DNA of 39,392 nucleotides, taken from the IMG/VR virus record IMGVR_UViG_3300025133_000274, positions 1 through 39,392 of that record. The stretch is one strand, 5' to 3'. The notes below the pieces were generated by a model. The model did not search any database and had not been told where the DNA came from. It worked only from the letters and a program-made list of their open reading frames with translations. The DNA is from a virus. Positions 26,671-34,531 of this stretch are shown here, piece after piece (position 1 is the stretch's first letter; every line of letters starts with the position of its first letter). The position numbers and the translations under genes are program-made.

Positions 26671-27151
26671 TTTTTGTATTATTTGTAATTAGTTTTAAGT
26701 TAAAAATTTCAAGGTTTTCTTTCCATTTAGGATAATTAAGATGTCCTTGAACAACATCGTAGACTCTAGAGCCTTGTTTGAATTTAGATTTGTATTCGGG
26801 TGTAAACTTTGTATACTCTCCGTTAATAAATACATGATAGTCTGCTATATACTCTTTTGGTATATGAAATACATGCATTGTAAACTTAGAGGCAATATCA
26901 TACCTTTTTATATATTCAGGATGAGTAGCTAATTCTTTTTCATAGTCGGTGTATTCTTTAGTGAATCGTGGTTTGAATAGAATGTATACTGCTTCTGGAT
27001 ATTGGTATTGTTTAGCGTCTCCTAAGTATATGTTATAAAACCCTAAACGTTTATAATCTTTTCCCAGCATTTCTACCACCATAGGCAGTAGAAATGTTGT
27101 AGAAAAGGTTCTTACATATTTTTTAAGCGAAACTATCGAGTGTAATTGCAT
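26633..27151 (-). CDS. Hypothetical 172-residue protein
   Basis: The frame is open to 27208, but the ATG at 27151 (MQLHSIVSLKKYV) is preferred because it limits overlap with the nuclease gene to 29 bases. A further alternative is the ATG at 27082. The protein is aromatic- and Lys-rich (many Tyr and Phe, for example YNIYLGDAKQYQYPEAVYIL), without cysteine clusters, membrane helices or a recognisable catalytic motif. The Lys/Asn-rich tail runs 38 bases into the MoxR-type ATPase gene. Its place between the recombination nuclease and the MoxR/VWA pair suggests an accessory role with one of them. No family recognised. Confidence 0.6.
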   Translation of the reverse strand: MQLHSIVSLKKYVRTFSTTFLLPMVVEMLGKDYKRLGFYNIYLGDAKQYQYPEAVYILFKPRFTKEYTDYEKELATHPEYIKRYDIASKFTMHVFHIPKEYIADYHVFINGEYTKFTPEYKSKFKQGSRVYDVVQGHLNYPKWKENLEIFNLKLITNNTKNGKKNNKNTIER

Positions 27152-28175
27152 GGTCATTGGCATAACGTGTATAATGTGCTTTGGACATATCCCATGAACC
27201 CGCATCACGATGCCATTTTACATCATCTAAAAGATCTGCAATAGATCGTACAGGGTATCTTGAGTATTTCAATTCTCCACCTGCGTAAAGTGCAACTGCA
27301 AGATCTTCTGTACTCATTTTGTATATCATAGGCGAATTACTGCATGCCATTTCTGCTACTATGAATAGGAAAGGTTCTATATTATACCCTTTTAACTCTG
27401 GATGGGCCGCTCTATATTCATGTACAGCCTTTGTATAAAAGGCACCTTGTCGGAAATACTCAAAATTGATATAACTTTTTGGAAAATCAAAAACAGATTT
27501 TCCTGTAGTTTTAAGATCAATAGGTATTAAAGTTTTAGTACTATGATCTATTATGAGCCTATCAAGATATGCTTTACACTCTACATCTCTATAAGAGAAG
27601 AATATCTCCATTTGATCATGGACATCCATCATAAAGTGTGCAGGAGCATCGGTTATGTATTTTTTAGTGTAAGGATCAGTTTGCAACATACGAACTACCT
27701 CTACAGCCTGGTCATACTCGACAGTACTTATAGTTTTTTTATCTCCAGCAGCTATAAGTTCTTGGTAATATTTTTTGAAGTTGTTCTTAGGATCCTCAAA
27801 TTTCTTACGTACTGAAGCTTCTGTTAGTTTATAATTAACAGTCTTATATGCAAGATTGAACATTTCATCGAAAGTCACTTTATTTTCTGGATCTAACGCT
27901 TTAAATTCTGCTAATGCTACACACATATCTCCCAACATTCCTGATGGACGATTGATGCTCATTACTGCAAACTGATCATAAAACTTTTTAGGCTCAGTTA
28001 TAAGGCAATCTACAGCACTTCCTTTAGTGAAATATGTAGTATTTCTACTTACAGGATGTAGTACATGATTTTTGTAATCTCGTGGTGATGCATTAAAAAG
28101 ATTCAATGAAGACACACTCATTACATGATCATTCACATCTGTTACTTGGTTATTTATTGTTTCTGTTGTTATCAT
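27123..28175 (-). CDS. PD-(D/E)XK exonuclease of the RecB/Cas4-like (DUF3799) type
   Basis: 350 residues. It opens with a SSLNLFNASPRDYKNHVL helix typical of phage RecB-like nucleases, then a KGSAVDCLITEP element where relatives usually have GxxxHxLLLEP, so the usual His is replaced. The catalytic core is visible as KAYLDRLIID (D205) followed by PIDLKTTG (D220-x-K222), the metal-binding D...DxK signature, and a downstream FRQGAFYTKAV helix with the conserved Gln-x(n)-Tyr spacing. It probably degrades or resects double-stranded DNA to feed the Sak4/SSB recombination pathway. It overlaps the RusA-like gene by four bases (ATGA). The nuclease class is well supported; polarity and exact substrate are not visible. 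Confidence 0.82.
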   Translation of the reverse strand: MITTETINNQVTDVNDHVMSVSSLNLFNASPRDYKNHVLHPVSRNTTYFTKGSAVDCLITEPKKFYDQFAVMSINRPSGMLGDMCVALAEFKALDPENKVTFDEMFNLAYKTVNYKLTEASVRKKFEDPKNNFKKYYQELIAAGDKKTISTVEYDQAVEVVRMLQTDPYTKKYITDAPAHFMMDVHDQMEIFFSYRDVECKAYLDRLIIDHSTKTLIPIDLKTTGKSVFDFPKSYINFEYFRQGAFYTKAVHEYRAAHPELKGYNIEPFLFIVAEMACSNSPMIYKMSTEDLAVALYAGGELKYSRYPVRSIADLLDDVKWHRDAGSWDMSKAHYTRYANDHAITLDSFA

Positions 28176-28768
28176 ATTATTTGAATATTAAAGACAAGTT
28201 TACGTTCATCTGAAGGTATATAAGTTATCTGTCCTGAACTTCGTATATACTGTACATTATCTTCTGGGATTTTTTTATGTTCAACTAGAGTATCTAAGAA
28301 CCACTTGGTCCAGGGCCACTGATTATCACAGTCCCAATTCTGATTATCTGCAGGTTTATACATATCTATCCATACCCTCAAATAACATCCTTCTGGAATG
28401 TGTAATGCTGGTAATTTACTTATGTATGCTCCAAGATATCCATGCATCCATCGCGCTACTTTAGAGCGTGCGGTATAGTGTAGAGATCCATCATAGATTC
28501 TTTGACCATTTATAGTCCAATATCGAGGTGTTCCTGCTACAATAGGATTAGCTAATACTCTATTTTTATTCTCATCTACCAAATAACCTAGTTTATCATA
28601 TTTAAAATGTCCAGATTGTATTTTTGATAGATGTTTTTTAGGTAATCTAGGCTTTGATTCATTCTGTTTAAAGTACTTCGCTCTTCGTTTTTGGCTTATT
28701 GGTACTTTATCTTCATAATTAGGAATAGTTAATTTCCATATTTTATTATCAGGCGGTTTTTGTTTCAT
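28172..28768 (-). CDS. rusA: RusA-like Holliday junction resolvase
   Basis: 198 residues. The C-terminal half has the RusA active-site pattern: D146-x-D148-N149, then K155 and D159 (WPWTKWFLDTLVEHKKI), then an E169-D170-N171 where RusA has its DD/ED turn. It ends in a beta strand (ERKLVFNIQII). The N-terminal ~90 residues are an extra basic region not needed in canonical ~120-residue RusA and may help bind DNA. It cleaves branched DNA during replication and packaging. The start overlaps the primase gene by 20 bases and the end overlaps the nuclease gene by four, so all three are translated from one transcript. Confidence 0.8.
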   Translation of the reverse strand: MKQKPPDNKIWKLTIPNYEDKVPISQKRRAKYFKQNESKPRLPKKHLSKIQSGHFKYDKLGYLVDENKNRVLANPIVAGTPRYWTINGQRIYDGSLHYTARSKVARWMHGYLGAYISKLPALHIPEGCYLRVWIDMYKPADNQNWDCDNQWPWTKWFLDTLVEHKKIPEDNVQYIRSSGQITYIPSDERKLVFNIQII

Positions 28769-29777
28769 TTATTAATGTTTTTAAAAATCTTTCAGTTGTA
28801 TATGTACCTCGTACAGCTACAAAATCAGAAATATCTTTAATGCCTTCTTCTTTTATATATACTACTTGAACACTTATTCCAGCATTTCTTAAGTAATTTT
28901 GAAGGTCTTCTGCACCTTTTATACCAGTAGGATCATAATCAAATAGAATAGTAACTTGTTGAAATTGGTTAGCAATTTCTAATATCTTATCATATTGATT
29001 ACGGGTTCCTTCTGCTTGAGGAGCTATAGCGGGAAAATTAAGCATACCAAGAACCATAACATCTTTCATAGATTTGGTAATGATAAGTCTATCTCCTTCT
29101 ATTAGTTGTTCTTCACCTTGTAAATCGTCACTAGTAACGTTACTTAGCCATTTTATATGTGCTTTGTTTTTTACTAAAGGTCTATATACTTTTACTCTTT
29201 TTGTTTTAGGAAATTTATAGCAGTATATTGGATCTCTAAGCGTAGCTCTTAATAGTAACTTATGATCTAAGAATACATACTTAGCAGAAAACACATTATA
29301 TAACTCCAATTGCCATTTTGGGATACCATATTGAGCCCAATATGCTAAGTCAGCTTCTGTATAATGCTGAGGTTTAAATTGTATAAGCCTCGGTATACCG
29401 TTATTTTCTCCTTTTGGAATATATATCTGTTTAGTTATTTCTCCTATAGGTAATGCATTGCTTGTACCTAGTTTTAAATTAAGATCTACATTGATACGTT
29501 GTAAGCATGTTGGAAAGTCTAAGTTTAACAATAGCATTACAAGATCGAAACAACTTCCCTGTGCTCCATTAAAATCTTTAAATTTAATACTACCATTACT
29601 AGTTTTGTATAAAGCAAAAGAAGGGTTCGAATCTGACCTCAAGGGGCTTTTATAAGCCTTTCCTAATTCAAATTCAAACCCTAAATAATGCTTTATTATG
29701 TACGATTCACTTACTGCTCTAAGTATGTTAGCTTTAGTAAGAGGTGTAGGAATAATTATATTCTTTACATCATACAT
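28749..29777 (-). CDS. dnaG: DnaG-type TOPRIM primase
   Basis: 342 residues, about half the length of a bacterial DnaG. The N-terminal part keeps the primase-core pattern SPLRSDSNPSFAL, FKDFNG, GSCFDLV (about 44-80), but without the CHC2 zinc cysteines. The TOPRIM domain follows: ITKSMKDVMVLGML (233-246), then LFDYDPTGIKGAEDL (278-292) with D280 and D282. The usual catalytic Glu of the first TOPRIM motif (TEG/TES) is Lys235. There is no C-terminal helicase-binding domain. It would synthesise RNA primers for the family A polymerase encoded upstream. It lies 12 bases after the SSB-like gene. Family assignment is strong; activity with Lys235 needs a compensating residue or another metal arrangement. 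Confidence 0.87.
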   Translation of the reverse strand: MYDVKNIIIPTPLTKANILRAVSESYIIKHYLGFEFELGKAYKSPLRSDSNPSFALYKTSNGSIKFKDFNGAQGSCFDLVMLLLNLDFPTCLQRINVDLNLKLGTSNALPIGEITKQIYIPKGENNGIPRLIQFKPQHYTEADLAYWAQYGIPKWQLELYNVFSAKYVFLDHKLLLRATLRDPIYCYKFPKTKRVKVYRPLVKNKAHIKWLSNVTSDDLQGEEQLIEGDRLIITKSMKDVMVLGMLNFPAIAPQAEGTRNQYDKILEIANQFQQVTILFDYDPTGIKGAEDLQNYLRNAGISVQVVYIKEEGIKDISDFVAVRGTYTTERFLKTLINETKTA

Positions 29778-29789
29778 TTTCTTTACTGT

Positions 29790-30368
29790 TTAGAAAGGAA
29801 GATCTGGCTCTGTAGTAACTGCTGCTTCAGTAGTTGCTGTTGCTGAATCCTGTTCCATTTTATCGTACTTAGGATTGATCTTTAGTGATGATGGAGTTTT
29901 TTCCATAGGTTCAACAAAAGGAGTGAAATTAGGTAGTGATGCATAGTCTTTATAATTATACACTACTTTCAATCTTACCAGTTTTGAAATATTCTTGGCA
30001 CTCATAAAAGTTACAAGGTTTGTACAAAAATCTGGAAAGGTATCTCCGTTTATTATAAATGATGCTGGATCTACAAATTGTGTACAGATATGCTTAATTC
30101 TAATAAGCATATTATTCACTTTTCTGGCTACAGCCTCGTCTATTGTTTCTCCCTCTTTAGGAGTTATATAGTCTGGATTTGCTTCAAACTCATTATGAGA
30201 AATTACACTTCCATCTTCGTCTTGAAATCCAAAACTCAGATATGATTTTTGATTCTTATCTTTTTTCTGCTCAACGCCTAAGAATTTAACGTTTTCATTG
30301 ATTCCGACAGGTATTGGAGTTGCTCCTGATCCTGTTCCTTCTGCTACTTCTTGATTTATTGTATACAT
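29790..30368 (-). CDS. ssb: Single-stranded DNA-binding protein-like
   Basis: 192 residues. Residues ~20-145 are rich in short alternating strands (ENVKFLGVEQKKDK, KSYLSFGFQDEDG, SKLVRLKVVYNYKD) compatible with an OB fold. A low-complexity Thr/Ala/Glu linker leads to the tail EPDLPF, which matches the acidic D-x-P-F tip by which SSB proteins recruit replication enzymes. It sits between the Sak4-like ATPase and the primase, where a cognate SSB is expected. I did not see a canonical bacterial SSB sequence signature, so the fold is inferred and the tail is the best evidence. Confidence 0.65.
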   Translation of the reverse strand: MYTINQEVAEGTGSGATPIPVGINENVKFLGVEQKKDKNQKSYLSFGFQDEDGSVISHNEFEANPDYITPKEGETIDEAVARKVNNMLIRIKHICTQFVDPASFIINGDTFPDFCTNLVTFMSAKNISKLVRLKVVYNYKDYASLPNFTPFVEPMEKTPSSLKINPKYDKMEQDSATATTEAAVTTEPDLPF

Positions 30369-30395
30369 ATTGTATTTAGTTTTTGTTGTTACTGT

Positions 30396-30941
30396 TTAAA
30401 AAATGTCTATTGAACTCGTAGATACTATAGGGTCTTCTATGACTTCTACTTCCTCTACTTGTACTTCTTCTACTGGTGGTTGTGGATTGTCATGTGTTGG
30501 AGGAGTAGTCATATCTACCATCTCTTCGTCTACATCTTCCTGTTCTACTGCTGCATCCCAAGGGGTTTCATCTACACGAAGTTCGTAAAAATGATATCCT
30601 GGGTATTCTGCCATTTCTGTAGCAGTTTCGTTTAGATATACATTCGTAGTACCTGTTGCTGGAAGATCAAGTGCAGACCTTACATCACGATTATGCGCTG
30701 AAGTAGTTGCTATTCCTTGTTTGTTAACTGCAATACCATCATTGTCCGTTGCTACATACATACAAATGGTTTCTGTGTCATTTTCTGGATATGCAAATCC
30801 TACTCTATTAGCTGTCGGGGTTATTTTTAACCTTGACATTGCGCCTGGAGAAAGTTTCATTTTTCCTCCATCTGATAGTTCTACGCAGATACTATCTCCA
30901 AAACGATTCATTCGTTCTACTTTTTTTCCTACTAATCTCAT
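30396..30941 (-). CDS. Hypothetical protein with acidic tail, replication-module accessory
   Basis: 181 residues in two parts. An N-terminal region (1-75) is strand-rich (VERMNRFGDSICVELSDGGK, TICMYVATDNDGIAV) and may be a small beta barrel. After about residue 125 the chain becomes an acidic, Pro/Val/Glu-rich disordered tail ending SSIDIF. An acidic tail with a terminal hydrophobic residue recalls SSB-type recruitment tails, like that of the next gene. It starts one base after the Sak4-like ATPase stop and lies 27 bases before the SSB-like gene, so it is probably a recombination or replication partner. No family recognised. Confidence 0.65.
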   Translation of the reverse strand: MRLVGKKVERMNRFGDSICVELSDGGKMKLSPGAMSRLKITPTANRVGFAYPENDTETICMYVATDNDGIAVNKQGIATTSAHNRDVRSALDLPATGTTNVYLNETATEMAEYPGYHFYELRVDETPWDAAVEQEDVDEEMVDMTTPPTHDNPQPPVEEVQVEEVEVIEDPIVSTSSIDIF

Positions 30942-30942
30942 A

Positions 30943-31629
30943 TTATGAATTATTATATTCGGTTACTGTTTTAATTACGTAATCAAGGTCGTTCTCTATC
31001 TTTTCTTCTTTGAACATACCTTTTGGGGATTTCCCTGTTGTTGAACCATCTGTTTGTGTTTTAAACCGATAGCATATTTTATTATTCTCATCGGGTCCTA
31101 CGTGAGTAAATAGAACCACAGTAAACAATCCTTCTACATTGATTTTATCATCGACCAATTTTCCAATTGTTTTAAATTTAAGGCGTCTTCCACCGCTTAG
31201 ATCAGTAGATACTTCTGCATGTCCTAAGACTACAAATGTTAGATCTTCTCTAAGATTTTTACCTAAGGTGATTATTTCCCACGCATGCAGACCAATATCA
31301 GTGAACTTATCAAATCCACGTTCATGTGCTCTACGCATAAACTCATTTGCCATTATATATTGAAAATCATCAATAACAATGGTAGTTATATGAGGCATAT
31401 TTGTATTTATATGCTGCATTGTGGCCTGTATAGTTGTAGGATTATCTGTTGCCATATAATTGCCATTTGGAGTTTCCTTTGTAAGAGGTTGCCATTTTGT
31501 TTTCCACCCTCGGAAGGGCATTGGTTTTTTAACAACATTAAAAAGAAACGTAGATTTAGGATCTAAATTTTCTAAACTGGCGGATTTACCACTACCAGAT
31601 TCTCCTATTACTAAAATTTCTTGACTCAT
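30943..31629 (-). CDS. Sak4-like RecA-fold ATPase (putative single-strand annealing recombinase)
   Basis: 228 residues: a minimal RecA-core ATPase with Walker A GESGSGKS (9-16), an SLENLDPKSTFLF strand, Walker B TIVIDDFQYIM (83-93) and a sensor-like VVLGHAEVS. The LDPKSTFLFNV strand and small size match phage Sak4-type proteins rather than full RecA. Sak4 proteins promote annealing with a cognate SSB, and an SSB-like gene lies two genes downstream. It is 10 bases after the DnaB-like helicase gene. A generic AAA_24 NTP-binding protein is the alternative. Confidence 0.78.
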   Translation of the reverse strand: MSQEILVIGESGSGKSASLENLDPKSTFLFNVVKKPMPFRGWKTKWQPLTKETPNGNYMATDNPTTIQATMQHINTNMPHITTIVIDDFQYIMANEFMRRAHERGFDKFTDIGLHAWEIITLGKNLREDLTFVVLGHAEVSTDLSGGRRLKFKTIGKLVDDKINVEGLFTVVLFTHVGPDENNKICYRFKTQTDGSTTGKSPKGMFKEEKIENDLDYVIKTVTEYNNS

Positions 31630-31639
31630 GTTTTTTTCA

Positions 31640-32629
31640 TTATTTTAAAGGTTGTTTGTATTCATCTATTCTATTGTATTTTAGGTTATCTACCATGCTT
31701 AATACTAATCCACTTTCTCCATCTCTATTTTTTATTAAGTGCCAATATATCATAGGCTGACTTCCATCCATAGGATTTATGACAGGTAGATTATTTGGGC
31801 CATATGTTTGTAAATGAAGCATATAAGGTTTATGTGAGATCAATACATAGTCAGAAGCTTGGAATACAGCATCACTACCGAAGATGTCTTTCTTCATCGG
31901 ATAATGTTGCATAGGATTCGTAAGTCTTTCGGACTTTTCTATCTCTCTATTAAGTTGGCTGAGTGCTACAAAGATACACTTTATTTTCTTCTTCATGAAC
32001 ATAAACATGCCATAAAGTCGAGATAAAATCTCTCTTTCTCCTGCACCTTGAGCACCTCGTGTAAGTAAGGTATGATCCAATACTATTACTGTTCCATAAA
32101 AATCTCCTTTAAGCTTTTTCTGCTCAATATGAAATTGCAGTATCGTATCAAATATCTCTTGTACTGTACCAGGGATATCTACATAATAGACATCATAATT
32201 TTTTATATCAGAATCGACATGGAACTTTGCTGTATTATAATCTGCATCTGATAATTTTCCTCCACCTGAATAAAGATCTGTTACGGTCTTATTCATCTTA
32301 GAGGATATCTTTCTACCTACTTGCCTTAAGGCTAGCATTTCGAAATTAAAGGAAAGCACTGAAAAGTTTTCCCTCGGGTTACAATCAAACAGGCTTGTCT
32401 CAAGTTCATTAGCCATACTTGATTTACCTGAGCCACTCATACCTGCAATGGTCATGATAGAGTTCCATTCTATACCATTCATTGTACGAGCATTGAGTTT
32501 TTTCCATTTGGTTTTAAGCGAACGAACTCGACCTGCACGTCTATCATCAATATATTTAAGAGCATCCTTACTGGCCTCTTTAATATGTTTATATGCTAAT
32601 ATTTTCTTCTTAATCGATCCTTCCGCCAT
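31640..32629 (-). CDS. dnaB: DnaB-like replicative helicase
   Basis: 329 residues. It holds the RecA-type motor of DnaB: Walker A IAGMSGSGKSS (61-71), Walker B in VIVLDHTLL (around 198-208), and VALSQLNREIEKSERL, which matches the conserved SQLNRxxE...R DnaB motif 4. The N-terminal primase-binding domain of full DnaB (about 150 residues) is absent, leaving ~55 residues before the motor. It overlaps the 220-residue upstream gene (probable loader) by 20 bases. It would unwind DNA at the phage fork. Confidence 0.9.
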   Translation of the reverse strand: MAEGSIKKKILAYKHIKEASKDALKYIDDRRAGRVRSLKTKWKKLNARTMNGIEWNSIMTIAGMSGSGKSSMANELETSLFDCNPRENFSVLSFNFEMLALRQVGRKISSKMNKTVTDLYSGGGKLSDADYNTAKFHVDSDIKNYDVYYVDIPGTVQEIFDTILQFHIEQKKLKGDFYGTVIVLDHTLLTRGAQGAGEREILSRLYGMFMFMKKKIKCIFVALSQLNREIEKSERLTNPMQHYPMKKDIFGSDAVFQASDYVLISHKPYMLHLQTYGPNNLPVINPMDGSQPMIYWHLIKNRDGESGLVLSMVDNLKYNRIDEYKQPLK

Positions 32630-33272
32630 AGTCTACTCTTTTAGTGGTATTTGTACTTTCTGTTTTCATATTAGACATTACATCTTTCCAAATATCTTGA
32701 GAAAACCAATTCTTTAAAGTCTTCATATAGGCAGTATTACCTGTTTGTGTATATCTTCCTACATAATGTTCAATAGCCTTTTGTAGATCAAGAGCAGTAA
32801 TCTCTTTTGTTTCCAGTGCTTTTATATATAATCTTTTTATTTCTTTAGTGCCTTCTTTTAAGTATGAAGATCTACCACTAGAGCGTGTAACCTTTACAGG
32901 ATAAGTGTCTAATAGTATTTGAAAATCTTTTTCGTAAGAAGACTCGGATAATGCACTAAGATCCTCCTCGCCCAATAAGGGATTATCCGTTATCGCGTCC
33001 ATATACGAAGTAACATGTTCTTTTATGAATATCTCTCCAGCTTCCGTAGCTAGATAACGAGAATCACTGAGAGTATCAGTTTCAAAATGAACGAGGAGTT
33101 TCTTTTTTAATAATTTACTTAGTGCAGTATCTGTACTGTAGTTCTCTAACTTATCGTATCTATCGATAAGATCAGTTTTTTCATACACATAACAGTAGAG
33201 AACAAAGTACTCTGTCAGTGTTAATTCTATTTCTTCCAACATTTGGATGAAAGGTTCGCCAAAAGCTATCAT
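32610..33272 (-). CDS. Putative replication protein, possible helicase loader
   Basis: 220 residues. The N-terminal ~80 residues look like a winged-helix domain (EIELTLTEYFVLYCYVYEKT, LSKLLKKKLLVHF, then SRYLATEAGEIFIKE). The C-terminal part ends with YTQTGNTAYMKTLKNWFSQ and DIWKDVM, resembling the C-terminus of phage replisome-organiser proteins ('...YLKxPxTWLNxxxWED'), followed by a disordered tail. It overlaps the start of the DnaB-like gene by 20 bases. Together these suggest an origin-binding or helicase-loading protein. The identification rests on weak similarity and position. A tandem AAGGGTT repeat (33277-33292) lies at its start. Confidence 0.55.
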   Translation of the reverse strand: MIAFGEPFIQMLEEIELTLTEYFVLYCYVYEKTDLIDRYDKLENYSTDTALSKLLKKKLLVHFETDTLSDSRYLATEAGEIFIKEHVTSYMDAITDNPLLGEEDLSALSESSYEKDFQILLDTYPVKVTRSSGRSSYLKEGTKEIKRLYIKALETKEITALDLQKAIEHYVGRYTQTGNTAYMKTLKNWFSQDIWKDVMSNMKTESTNTTKRVDYGGRID

Positions 33273-33290
33273 ATTTAAGGGTTTAAAGGG

Positions 33291-34499
33291 TTAATATATC
33301 ATCTCATCTATGCTTGCAATCCATTTTACACTATGATCCTTTTCTGTTCGCTTGCGTACCCATTTGAGTTCCTGTGATCCCTTTACAAATATGTTTATAT
33401 ATATTGCTGTCTTAAATTCGTCTTCTGTTTTTCTTAATGTTCTTCCTTTTCTTTGAATGTTGTCCAATGCTTTAGAGCTTCCTGCTGCGCATATACCTAA
33501 AGAGCAATCAGGTACATTAAAGCCAGCATTCAATGCTTTAACAGAACTTATAACCCGTATTGGTGAGGTATCATCTGAAAAAGATTCTAATGCCTGTCTT
33601 TTTGCTTTTATGCCCAATTTACTATGAAATGTCACGCATTCCTGTTGTAAAGTATTCTGTAATTTATCTGCGAATGCTATAGATTCACTGAATACTAAAG
33701 CTTTACGATCTGGATATCGGGCTAATATCTGCTTAGATACTTCTATTTTATTTGCAGCATTATAGCAAAGTTGTTTACGTTTTTGCATTGCGCCGTAAAA
33801 TATATTAGCCCATTTGGCTTTATCTCTATCCCGAGAGTTCTTCCATCGTGTTGCATTCATAAATGCAACGAATTTACCTCCTAACTCCTCTTCTGCTTGC
33901 TTATATGTCTTTTCGACATGTTTGTACTGAAGTGCTTCTATAGGAGAAAAGCTTACTCCTAAGTTATATACTATATGATCTGCTACAAGTCCTAAACGAT
34001 TTGCTTTCCGCAGGTCAGTAGTATACACAATAGGTGCGATCTTAGTGAGGAATTCTTTATACTCTTCATTTTCTGGTATAGTTGCAGTAAAGCAATATAT
34101 TTTCTTCCAGGTATTATTCTTATAAAAATTTCTGTATTCGAGGGATAGTGTAGTATGTACTTCGTCTATAACCACGATATCCCAGTTTTGGGCAGTGAAT
34201 TTATAAGCTGTTTGTATGCATACGAATTCTATCTGGTCCAGAACATCAGACATATTCCATTTGGCTACTTCATCGAGCCATTCGTTATCACGGAGATTCT
34301 CAGTAGGCACTATTACTAGTGCTCTACTGGATTTTCCGAATAATCGTAGTGTTGCAGCTATGGCAAGAAGACCTATACGGGTCTTTCCAAGGCCAGTTGC
34401 GGCAATAGATGTTCCTTTATAGTTATTCTTCTTCCACGCTTTAAGGTGAAGCTGTTGTTCAGCGTCCTTCTCTAAATTGAGGGCGAGGGTTGTTTGCAT
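33291..34499 (-). CDS. SF2 DNA helicase (UvsW/SNF2-like)
   Basis: 402 residues with the superfamily 2 motifs in order: GLGKTRIGLLAIA (Walker A, residues ~36-48), VVIDEVHTT (DEVH box), CFTATIPE (motif III), SSVKALNAGFNVPDCSLG (motif V) and NIQRKGRTLRK (motif VI). No extra N- or C-terminal domains. It resembles UvsW or XPB/SNF2-type translocases that remodel branched DNA or unwind R-loops in phage replication. It lies between the DNA polymerase and the probable loader, with 32- and 18-base gaps. Confidence 0.87.
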   Translation of the reverse strand: MQTTLALNLEKDAEQQLHLKAWKKNNYKGTSIAATGLGKTRIGLLAIAATLRLFGKSSRALVIVPTENLRDNEWLDEVAKWNMSDVLDQIEFVCIQTAYKFTAQNWDIVVIDEVHTTLSLEYRNFYKNNTWKKIYCFTATIPENEEYKEFLTKIAPIVYTTDLRKANRLGLVADHIVYNLGVSFSPIEALQYKHVEKTYKQAEEELGGKFVAFMNATRWKNSRDRDKAKWANIFYGAMQKRKQLCYNAANKIEVSKQILARYPDRKALVFSESIAFADKLQNTLQQECVTFHSKLGIKAKRQALESFSDDTSPIRVISSVKALNAGFNVPDCSLGICAAGSSKALDNIQRKGRTLRKTEDEFKTAIYINIFVKGSQELKWVRKRTEKDHSVKWIASIDEMIY

Positions 34500-34531
34500 T
34501 TATAAAATTTATTGGATTTGTAAAATTAGTA

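Noticed and set aside
30403-30588. Ser/Thr-rich plus-strand frame resembling a surface protein
   Set aside because: It is the complement of the acidic disordered tail of the minus-strand gene at 30396-30941; composition explained by antisense reading.
33277-33292. Tandem AAGGGTT repeat at the start of the putative loader gene as a replication-origin iteron
   Set aside because: Only two copies, in a 17-base AT-rich gap; too little to call an origin.
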